Part shown: positions 16,638-23,655 of the stretch, in pieces
How positions within the stretch are numbered: position 1 is the stretch's first letter
Layout: each line of letters starts with the position of its first letter
Notes under the pieces: model-generated
The model's database searches: none
What the model saw: the letters and a program-made list of their open reading frames with translations, nothing else
What the model was told of the DNA's origin: nothing
Program-made: the position numbers and the translations under genes
Source of the DNA: Pseudarthrobacter oxydans
GTDB taxonomy: Bacteria; Actinomycetota; Actinomycetes; Actinomycetales; Micrococcaceae
Assembly: GCF_034258515.1 (NCBI RefSeq)
Contig: NZ_CP139438.1
Location: forward strand, 2,418,001-2,482,000
Length of the DNA stretch: 64,000 nt
Reading direction: 5' to 3'

Positions 16638-17993
16638 TCACGGCCTGAGCCGGCGGACGAAGGGCGCCTTGCCCAACGGTGTCCGCTCCAGCTGGTCCAC
16701 CACGGACACAGAGACCGGGGTTCGCGCGACGCCGGCTGCTGCGAGGGCTTCGGCCACCGAAGCCTGGATGCCTGCTGTTGTGCTTCCCGCCGTCAGTCCT
16801 GCAACGAGGACCCGCAGTCCCGTGGGTTCCTGGACCACCTGCCAGCCGGCGGCGGCTGCCTGGTCCAGGACGTGGTGGAACACGATGGGGTGGACGCTGA
16901 CAAGGCCTGCCCTGCCTGGCAGCTCAAGCACGTCCTCCAACCTGCCTTCGATATCCTCCATGCGGATGAACGAGCGGCCACAGGGGCATCCGCGCTGCCC
17001 CAACGTCACGCTGTCCGACAGCTCATAGCGAATCAGCGGCAAAGTCCGCGAGAACAGGACGGTGACCAAAAGCTTCGCGCCCGTTGACCCGGGCGGTACC
17101 GGGACGCCCTCCTTGTCCACTGGTTCGACAATGAGCAGGTCCTCGTAGACATGCCGGTTCCGGTAGACGCACGGTGAAGCGATGCCGGCCGTCTCAGTGG
17201 CGGCGTAGACATCGAACGGTGCACTCCCCCAGGCCCTTTCCAATTCCCGGGCAGCGGGCGGGGTGAGCACCTCCGAGGCCGACATCACTGCCTGCGGCGA
17301 AATTTTCAGGCGCCCGGCCAGCTGTTCGGCCGCCAGGGGCAAAAGCGCGGAAGCGTAACCCACCAGGACCCGGGGCTGGAACCCGTTCAGCGCCGCCACT
17401 GTTTCATGCATGGGTGCGGTCACGTCCAGCCGGAGCGTGGGGACAAGCCCCGAACGCAGCGAAGCGCCAACCACGGCGGACTGGTGGGTGGGGACGCGCG
17501 AGCTTACCAGCGCCATTTTAAGCGGCCGGCCGAGGCCGGCCGCTATTCCAGCCCAGTCATTAGCGCGGGCATAGGAAGCCAGCACATGTGCCCATTCCGG
17601 CCGGCTCCACACGAAGGTTCCGCGTGGACCGGCGGTCCCGGCTGTCGCCGCAGCCCACCAGCGCCCCCTCCACGGCAAGCCGGGATCACCGTCCTCGGCG
17701 GCGAGGGTCCGGAGACGTTGTTCCAGGTCGGCCAGGCTCAGGTCGCGCGTAGTAAGGACCTCGTCGAAGTGGCCCATGAGGTCGGCCTTGGTCACGGGCG
17801 GCAACTGGGCAAGGGGAGCCCCGTAGAGCCCTGCATGGCGGCGCCGGTAGAACTCAGACCCGGCATAGGCGGCCGTCCGCAGTCTCTGCAGGGCACGTTC
17901 CTGGTGGGCAGCAATCCGGACAGGGCTCCAGCGGTCCCGCCGCTTCAAGGCAGCCCGAAGAACGAGCACCCGGGCTATGAGCCGCACATCCAT
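16638..17993 (-). CDS. PaaK-like adenylate-forming enzyme (phenylacetate-CoA ligase family)
   Basis: The 451-residue protein has the PaaK/CapK-type AMP-binding layout: TAAYAGSEFYRRRH (N-terminal), ATAGTAGPRGTFVWS (phosphate-binding loop), VGYASALLPLA, SASEVLTPPAARELE, DVYAATETAGIAS, RYELSDSV, and a C-terminal domain ending RTPLGKAPFVRRLRP, with the likely catalytic Lys in PLGKAP. The acid substrate is unknown. The SHOCT gene stop lies 36 bases upstream, so the two may be cotranscribed. Confidence 0.85.
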   Translation of the reverse strand: MDVRLIARVLVLRAALKRRDRWSPVRIAAHQERALQRLRTAAYAGSEFYRRRHAGLYGAPLAQLPPVTKADLMGHFDEVLTTRDLSLADLEQRLRTLAAEDGDPGLPWRGRWWAAATAGTAGPRGTFVWSRPEWAHVLASYARANDWAGIAAGLGRPLKMALVSSRVPTHQSAVVGASLRSGLVPTLRLDVTAPMHETVAALNGFQPRVLVGYASALLPLAAEQLAGRLKISPQAVMSASEVLTPPAARELERAWGSAPFDVYAATETAGIASPCVYRNRHVYEDLLIVEPVDKEGVPVPPGSTGAKLLVTVLFSRTLPLIRYELSDSVTLGQRGCPCGRSFIRMEDIEGRLEDVLELPGRAGLVSVHPIVFHHVLDQAAAAGWQVVQEPTGLRVLVAGLTAGSTTAGIQASVAEALAAAGVARTPVSVSVVDQLERTPLGKAPFVRRLRP

Positions 17994-18029
17994 GCGATCC
18001 GGCCTTGGAAGAGCCGGCGCGGCGGCGCG

Positions 18030-18287
18030 TCAGGCCCCGCGGGCGCGGCGGAGGGCGGAGAGGCGGGCCGAGTATTCCGTCTCGTCTATTTCACCGCGGG
18101 CAAACCGCTCGGCCAGCAGTTGCTCCGCACTGCCGAGACTGTGGCCTCCGCCGTCCCTGCGGTTGCCGCCTGACATCGAGCGGGCAAAAACCACGATGGC
18201 GACGATGATTGCACCCCAAAAGAGGATGAAGCTCACCACCATCAGGATGTAGCCCCAGGCGCCCATGTTCCCGTCCCACCACATCAT
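18030..18287 (-). CDS. SHOCT-domain small membrane protein
   Basis: Start ATG 18287 gives MMWWDGNMGAWGYILMVV. The 85 residues have one membrane helix (about 11-34) and a C-terminal SHOCT motif (LAERFARGEIDETEYSARLSALR). SHOCT tails oligomerise and are widespread in actinobacteria. The function is unknown; it lies upstream of the adenylating enzyme. Confidence 0.8.
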   Translation of the reverse strand: MMWWDGNMGAWGYILMVVSFILFWGAIIVAIVVFARSMSGGNRRDGGGHSLGSAEQLLAERFARGEIDETEYSARLSALRRARGA

Positions 18288-18411
18288 CCCTGCATCCTCA
18301 CCTCGCGGAGCCCCGCCACTGCTCCCTGTTCGATGATCCATCCGGCCCGTGTGCGGTGCCAGAGTCTTTCGTCCCCAGGATGAATGGCCAGGTCAGGACA
18401 GCCGCGGCCCC

Positions 18412-18843
18412 TCAGCGCTCCAGATCGTCGGGTTCGAACTCACTTAGAGGGGAGCCGCCAAAGCTTTCCGTGTCGTCACTGCCCTCAGCCCCTGGTCCGT
18501 TCGGATTCCCGCCGAAATCCACATCGGCAACGGCCTCCTCCAAGGTGGGCGTTACGGGACCGTCCTGGGCTTCATCCGCTGCGTAACCTGCCTGGGCTGA
18601 TCCTTCACGGAATGCCTGGTCGCTGATGAAGTCCTCTTCTTCCCCGGAGACCGCCTCGTCCTGGAGCAGCGGATCGTCCTGCCAGCGGTCCGGATTGTTT
18701 TCGGCCGCTCCCGGATAGCCGTCCGGTTCGCCCTTCACCGGGTCAAGTTCAAATGATGCAGCCGCGCCGGGGGTCTCATCAAGGAGCACGTCGTCATCCC
18801 GGACAACCTCAAGGCCGTCGTCAGGGAGGTTCTGTTCCGTCAT
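18412..18843 (-). CDS. Very acidic hypothetical protein, 143 aa
   Basis: ATG 18843 (MTEQNLPDDGLEVV) precedes a strongly acidic protein with about 30% Asp and Glu, few basic residues, and no membrane segment. It resembles the DUF5709 type of actinobacterial acidic proteins (LDPVKGEPDGYPGAAE, DEAVSGEEEDF); I am only moderately sure. It diverges from the universal stress protein gene and shares a 193-base intergenic region that holds a DosR-like box. Confidence 0.75.
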   Translation of the reverse strand: MTEQNLPDDGLEVVRDDDVLLDETPGAAASFELDPVKGEPDGYPGAAENNPDRWQDDPLLQDEAVSGEEEDFISDQAFREGSAQAGYAADEAQDGPVTPTLEEAVADVDFGGNPNGPGAEGSDDTESFGGSPLSEFEPDDLER

Positions 18844-18954
18844 GGTGATGCCTTTCTCTTGAACAGCCAATGTCTCTTGGACAGGCAAAGCGAACAATAG
18901 TAAGCATACTGATGAAATAGGGACGGCGCTAGCTTCCCCCCGGCACGACTTGCC

Positions 18955-18970
18955 GTGACCTTTGGCCCTA
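18955..18970 (+). promoter_or_regulatory. DosR-like box 1
   Basis: GTGACCTTTGGCCCTA matches GTGACTTTNGGCCCTA at 14 of 15 fixed positions. It lies 66 bases upstream of the universal stress protein at 19037. Confidence 0.75.
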
Positions 18971-19036
18971 TATCTCCCGGGGGCACAGCGCCAGTCTTGA
19001 ACTGGACCCGCCCGAGAAGAAACAGGAAGCCCGGCC

Positions 19037-19903
19037 ATGACAACTCGCAAACCAATCGCAGTCGCCACCAACGACTCCCCCCAGAGCCAGGCTGCCGTGC
19101 TCTGGGCTGCCCGCCGGGCCGAACGTTCCGGCCTGCCACTGGTGATCCTCCACGTCGTGGACGACCGGTGGGCGGCTGATCCGTATCCGTGGATCGGCGT
19201 TCTCGAGGAGGCGGGCGACAAGCTCCTGCAGACTGCCGCCGGCCGTATCCGGGGGGCCTTCCCCATCAGCGTTACCACCCGGCTTCTTACCGGAAGCGTG
19301 GGAGGCTCGCTGGCGAAGTATTCCGGCAGGGCATCCATGGTGGTTGTGGGCTCAGGCACGGGCCACCTCGGCGGAACCCTTGCAGACCGGGCGCTGCAGG
19401 TTGCGGCTTCTTCAAAGGTTCCCGTTGCGGTGGTAGGTACACAGGAGCTTGAAGGCCGGTCCGGCGTGGTGGTGGGAGTCGACGGCTCCAGGGAGGCAAC
19501 CCAGGCTGTGGCCTTCGCCGCAGCCGAGGCTGACCGTGAGGGGGACGACCTCACTGTGGTCTATGCCATCAACGCGCCCGACCGAGTTACGGATGCGGGC
19601 CTGCTGACCACCAGCCTGGCCGACCTTGTTACCGAGGAAGAACGCATCGTCCTGTCCGAAACAGTGGCCGGTCTCAACGAGGACTATCCGAGCCTGACGG
19701 TGCATCGCGTGCTGGAGACCGAAAGGGGACCGGTGGAATCGTTGGTTGATGCTGCCTCCGGGGCCAGGATGCTCGTGGTGGGCAGCCGCGGAAGGGGCGG
19801 AATCAAACGGCTTCTGCTCGGTTCCACAGCCTACGGCGTCCTCAAGCACCTGCCGTGCCCTACCGTGATCACCCGGATCCAGGCAATCAAGAACACACCC
19901 TAG
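19037..19903 (+). CDS. Tandem universal stress protein
   Basis: The 288-residue protein has two UspA domains (about 1-135 and 145-285). The second carries VVVGVDGSREATQAVAFA and the ATP-type loop GSRGRGGIKRLLLGS (G-2x-G-9x-GS). The first keeps only VVVGSGTG, so it probably does not bind ATP. The architecture matches mycobacterial dormancy-regulon proteins. It is a close paralogue of the protein at 32255. ATG 19037 follows GGAAGC. Confidence 0.92.
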   Translation: MTTRKPIAVATNDSPQSQAAVLWAARRAERSGLPLVILHVVDDRWAADPYPWIGVLEEAGDKLLQTAAGRIRGAFPISVTTRLLTGSVGGSLAKYSGRASMVVVGSGTGHLGGTLADRALQVAASSKVPVAVVGTQELEGRSGVVVGVDGSREATQAVAFAAAEADREGDDLTVVYAINAPDRVTDAGLLTTSLADLVTEEERIVLSETVAGLNEDYPSLTVHRVLETERGPVESLVDAASGARMLVVGSRGRGGIKRLLLGSTAYGVLKHLPCPTVITRIQAIKNTP

Positions 19904-19970
19904 GAAGCCCCGGCAGCTGCCCACTCCCCCGCACACACCTGTCCCATTCCCTACGTTCCGGGCCGGCACC

Positions 19971-21575
19971 ATGAAAAAGACTGCTGCAGTAATCATGCTT
20001 ATCCTCGGGATCCTGATCTCAATCGTCGGGGCCACCATCCTGGCCGGAGGTGCCGTGGCGTCCGTAGTGGGAACCGCCCAAGGCGACGGATACCTCACCA
20101 CCCGCACGGAACGCCTCTCCGTTGGATCCCACGCCCTGACCTCGCCCAGGCTCGACGCGGTAGGCGGGGGCGTACCGCCCCGCCTTCCCTTCGACGTCGG
20201 TACGCTCAGGCTGCGCGCCTCTTCCCTGGACCCCGGCAAGGAGATCTTCGTGGGCGTCGCCCCGCAGGCCGACGTCGAGCGATATCTTTCGGGCGTGCAT
20301 CACTCGCAGCTGATTAAAGTCGACAGCCGGCCCTTCCGGGCCGAATACCGCGACATCCCGGGCACCGGCACCCCCGCACCCCCGGGAGAGCAAACGTTCT
20401 GGAGCACCTCTGCCTCCGGGGCCGGCCAGCAGGATCTCACGTGGGACCTTGCCGCAGGCAATTGGGCGATAGTCATCATGAATGCCGATGCCAGCCCCGG
20501 GGTCAATGCCGAAGTGCAGGCCGGTTTCCGCTCCGACCTGATCCGGCCCGCGGCAACGGGGCTGCTGGTGGGAGGCGCCGTTGCGCTGGCAATCGGGATT
20601 CCGTTGCTGATCCTGGGAGCCGTCGGACTCGGCCGGCACACGGGGCCGCACTCCGGCGGGCCGGCCGCGCCACCACCCGGCTACGGACCGCCCCCCGGAT
20701 ACGCACCACCCCCCGGCTATGGACCGGCCCCCGGATATGCACCACCACCCGGATACGCAGGCGGAGCACCGGGAGCGGAAGGCACCCCAGGAGGTCCCGG
20801 TTATCCGGGCTCACCGGGAACTCCGCCCCTGCAACAGCCCGGCCAAGGCGACCGGGCCGACCGCGCACCCTACCCGGCCCGGCTCTTCGGCGACCTTGAC
20901 CCGGCCTTGTCGCGAGCAATGTGGCTGGTCAAGTGGTTCCTTGCCATCCCGCATTTCATCGTGCTGTTCTTCCTCTGGTTTGCGTTCGTCGTAACCACCA
21001 TCGCGGCGTGGTTCGCCATCCTGTTCACCGGGCGCTATCCCCGGCCCCTGTTTGACTTCAACGTCGGCGTCCTGCGCTGGAACTGGCGAGTGGCGTTCTA
21101 CGCCTACGCCGCTGCAGGAACGGACCTCTACCCGCCGTTCACCCTGGCACGCACCAACTATCCTGCCGATTTCGAGGTGGACTACCCGGAACGCCTCTCC
21201 CGGGGGCTGGTCCTGGTCAAGTCGTGGCTGCTTGCGATCCCGCACCTGCTCATCGTCGCAGCCTTCTCCGGCACCCCCTGGACCTGGCAGGCGGAGACCG
21301 ATGATTTGGGAACCACCTACCAACGGAGCACAGGCCTGTCGCTGCTGGGCCTGCTGGTCCTGGTTGCAGTAGTGGCCCTGCTCTTCACCGGCCGCTACCA
21401 GCGCCCGCTGTTCGACCTGATACTCGGCATCAACCGATGGATCTACCGCGTCCTGGCCTATGCGGCCCTGATGCGGGACGAGTACCCTCCGTTCCGGCTG
21501 GACCAGGGCGCCCGTGAGGTACCGCCGCCCCCTGGCGGGACCGCCGTACCAGGAGCCACCCCGCCCCTTGAGTGA
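19971..21575 (+). CDS. DUF4389 membrane protein with PPPGY repeat linker
   Basis: The 534-residue protein has an N-terminal TM (8-35), a roughly 170-residue external domain, and a second TM (about 200-223). A Pro/Gly/Tyr linker follows (about 230-275: PPPGYGP, PPPGYAP and PAPGYAP units). Two DUF4389 membrane repeats come next (WLVKWFLAIPHFIVLFFLW..., LVLVKSWLLAIPHLLIVA...), each ending FTGRYxRPLFD and YPPF. It lies 67 bases after the stress protein, probably in the same operon. Function is unknown. Confidence 0.87.
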   Translation: MKKTAAVIMLILGILISIVGATILAGGAVASVVGTAQGDGYLTTRTERLSVGSHALTSPRLDAVGGGVPPRLPFDVGTLRLRASSLDPGKEIFVGVAPQADVERYLSGVHHSQLIKVDSRPFRAEYRDIPGTGTPAPPGEQTFWSTSASGAGQQDLTWDLAAGNWAIVIMNADASPGVNAEVQAGFRSDLIRPAATGLLVGGAVALAIGIPLLILGAVGLGRHTGPHSGGPAAPPPGYGPPPGYAPPPGYGPAPGYAPPPGYAGGAPGAEGTPGGPGYPGSPGTPPLQQPGQGDRADRAPYPARLFGDLDPALSRAMWLVKWFLAIPHFIVLFFLWFAFVVTTIAAWFAILFTGRYPRPLFDFNVGVLRWNWRVAFYAYAAAGTDLYPPFTLARTNYPADFEVDYPERLSRGLVLVKSWLLAIPHLLIVAAFSGTPWTWQAETDDLGTTYQRSTGLSLLGLLVLVAVVALLFTGRYQRPLFDLILGINRWIYRVLAYAALMRDEYPPFRLDQGAREVPPPPGGTAVPGATPPLE

Positions 21576-21693
21576 GGGCCTGCCTTGATGCTGCCGGAGC
21601 GTCCTGCCGCCTGCCGGTCAGCCTCTATTACAGGCTGCAAGCCCGCCCTAAACTGGTTCTGCAATCAGCGGCTGCGGACAAGAGGAGAAGGCC

Positions 21694-22032
21694 ATGGCGG
21701 TCATCGAGCAGGTGCGCGAAGGAATGCACGTCGTAGCGTCGGACGGGAAGAAAATCGGCAAGGTCGAGGACCTGAAAATGGGTGATCCGGAGGCTGTGAC
21801 CTCTGACGGCCAAACAGACCCTGAAACGGGAGGCCTCGTCAATACGGCGGTCGATGGGTTTGCCGCGACGTCCAGGTTGCCCCACCACACCGCAGAGAGG
21901 CTGCTGCGGATCGGCTATGTCAAAGTCGACAGGTCCGGCTTGTTGGCTGGTCATGTCTACTTCGCATCGGATGAGTTGGACCGGGTCGAGGGCGATACGC
22001 TGTGGCTGAAGGAGGGCCGGCACACCGACTAG
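21694..22032 (+). CDS. DUF2171 domain protein
   Basis: The 112-residue protein starts at ATG 21694 with an AGAGGAGAAGG ribosome site. IEQVREGMHVVASDGKKIGKVE opens a PRC-barrel-like DUF2171 domain. Later segments (RIGYVKVDRSGLLAGHVYFASD, LDRVEGDTLWL) fit the family. Function is unknown. I see no DosR-like box directly upstream. Confidence 0.85.
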   Translation: MAVIEQVREGMHVVASDGKKIGKVEDLKMGDPEAVTSDGQTDPETGGLVNTAVDGFAATSRLPHHTAERLLRIGYVKVDRSGLLAGHVYFASDELDRVEGDTLWLKEGRHTD

Positions 22033-22068
22033 CCTGGCCCTTCCCACCCCTCGGCACTGCCGCCTGCA

Positions 22069-22084
22069 GTGACTTTCGGCCCTA
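22069..22084 (+). promoter_or_regulatory. DosR-like box 2 (consensus match)
   Basis: GTGACTTTCGGCCCTA matches all 15 fixed positions. It lies 65 bases upstream of the universal stress protein at 22150. Confidence 0.8.
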
Positions 22085-22149
22085 CCTTTGCGGGAGCCCG
22101 CCGGGACACTATTGCCAGTGTGGCAGCACGCGCCGCATGAGGAGCTGAG

Positions 22150-22608
22150 ATGAATACTTCCGGAGCGCCGTTCGCTCGGATACTGGTGGGGGTCGACGGA
22201 TCGGAGGCTTCCATTGAAGCCCTGCGGCAGGCCCAGCGGCTGGCGGTGCCCCTCGGGGCGAAGGTCCTGGCCAACGCCTACTGGGATTATCCGCAGGTCT
22301 ACACAGGCTACGTGATGATGGGCATTGGGGGCTTCGAGGAACGCGCCGGGGAAATCCTGGCTGAGGCGGTCAAGACCGCCTTCGGTGACGAAACGCCGTC
22401 GAACGTCATTTCCACGCTGGTCCGCGGCCATCCCCGGGAATCACTGATCGAAGCCAGCCGCGACGCGGACATGGTCGTGGTGGGGAGGCGCGGCCACGGC
22501 GGCTTTGGCGGGCTGCTGCTTGGCTCAGTCAGTTCCGCCCTGGTGGCCCACGCCCATTGTCCCGTGCTGGTGGTCCACACACCGGAAACCCACACGGCCT
22601 CGTCCTAG
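22150..22608 (+). CDS. Universal stress protein (single domain)
   Basis: The 152-residue UspA domain has ILVGVDGSEASIEAL at the start and GRRGHGGFGGLLLGSVSS, the complete G-2x-G-9x-GS ATP loop, near residue 115. An acidic helix lies between. A DosR-like box precedes it. The gap of 39 bases to the polysaccharide deacetylase gene suggests one transcript with it and the following P-type ATPase. Confidence 0.93.
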   Translation: MNTSGAPFARILVGVDGSEASIEALRQAQRLAVPLGAKVLANAYWDYPQVYTGYVMMGIGGFEERAGEILAEAVKTAFGDETPSNVISTLVRGHPRESLIEASRDADMVVVGRRGHGGFGGLLLGSVSSALVAHAHCPVLVVHTPETHTASS

Positions 22609-22647
22609 GCAGGGCAGCTTGGGCCGGCGCACAGCAGGTACAGACCG

Positions 22648-23637
22648 TTGACAACAATGCGGCAGGGCGGACGACGGCGGGTGGCGGCCGTGGCGGCCGC
22701 CCTCGCCCTGCTGGCCCTCGCCATAGTCCTGGCCCTCTTGCTAAGGGCGCCGGGAGGCCCGCCGGCGGCAGGGCCGTCAGGCTCTGCGAGCCCCTCCGCA
22801 ACCCCGGTGGCGTCAAGCCCCAGCCCCGATGCATCCAGCGCCGTTCCCTCGGCGTCGCAGCCTGCGGAAGCCTCGACAGAACCACCCGAGGCCGGCCAAA
22901 ATCCCGTCCAGCCGCCGGTTACCGTACCTCCCGTCCCTGTTCCCCCGCCGTCGGAGCCCGTTGCCACCCCTGGCCCGGTTCCGCCCGCAGCTCCCTTTCC
23001 GGCCTCGCTCCGTGACCAGGACCTCACGGTCATCCCTCGCGCCGGGCAGGTCGTGGCGCTGACTTTCGACGCGGGAGCCAACGCTGCGGGGCTGCCGAAA
23101 ATCCTCTCCACCCTGTCCGCAAAAGGGGTTGCCGCCACGTTCTTCCTGACCGGGAACTGGGCAGACACCAATCCCGGAGGGGTGGGGCAGATTGTTTCCG
23201 CGGGGCACCGGGTGGCCAACCACTCCATGACCCATCCTGGTTTCACCGGCCTCGACGGTACCGGGATTGCGCAGCAGGTGCGCGGAGCGGAACAGGCCAT
23301 CCTGGCCGCCGGCGCCGACCCCACGCCGCTGTTCCGCTTTCCCTTCGGGGAACGCGATGCCCGGACCATTGCCGCTGTCAACGACCTTGGCTATGTTGCA
23401 GTCCGCTGGACTGTGGACACCCTGGGCTGGAAAGGCACCAGCGGCGGGATCAACACGCAGATCGTTGCCGACCGCACACTGGCTGGCCTGCAGCCGGGCG
23501 AAATTGTCCTGATGCACATCGGCTCCAATCCCAACGACGGCACTACCCTGGACGCCGATGCCCTGCCGCAGATCATCGACCGGATCAGCGCCGCGGGGTA
23601 TGGCTTCGTCACCCTCGACGCGCTGCTGGCCCCGTAG
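22648..23637 (+). CDS. Membrane-anchored polysaccharide deacetylase (NodB domain)
   Basis: The 329-residue protein has one N-terminal TM (about 10-34), a Pro/Ser-rich linker to about 125, and a NodB domain with ALTFDAGAN (motif 1), VANHSMTHPGF (metal HxxxH) and RFPFGERD, VDTLGW and EIVLMHIG. It likely deacetylates cell-wall sugars. TFDAG instead of TFDDG is common in this subgroup. I keep TTG 22648 because its ribosome spacing is better; ATG 22657 is also possible. Confidence 0.87.
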   Translation: MTTMRQGGRRRVAAVAAALALLALAIVLALLLRAPGGPPAAGPSGSASPSATPVASSPSPDASSAVPSASQPAEASTEPPEAGQNPVQPPVTVPPVPVPPPSEPVATPGPVPPAAPFPASLRDQDLTVIPRAGQVVALTFDAGANAAGLPKILSTLSAKGVAATFFLTGNWADTNPGGVGQIVSAGHRVANHSMTHPGFTGLDGTGIAQQVRGAEQAILAAGADPTPLFRFPFGERDARTIAAVNDLGYVAVRWTVDTLGWKGTSGGINTQIVADRTLAGLQPGEIVLMHIGSNPNDGTTLDADALPQIIDRISAAGYGFVTLDALLAP

Positions 23638-23655
23638 GCAAGGAGGGCCAGACCC

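Noticed and set aside
21600..21693. DosR-like box for the DUF2171 gene
   Set aside because: CAAGCCCGCCCTAAACT has the CCCTA end but lacks the GACTTT half.
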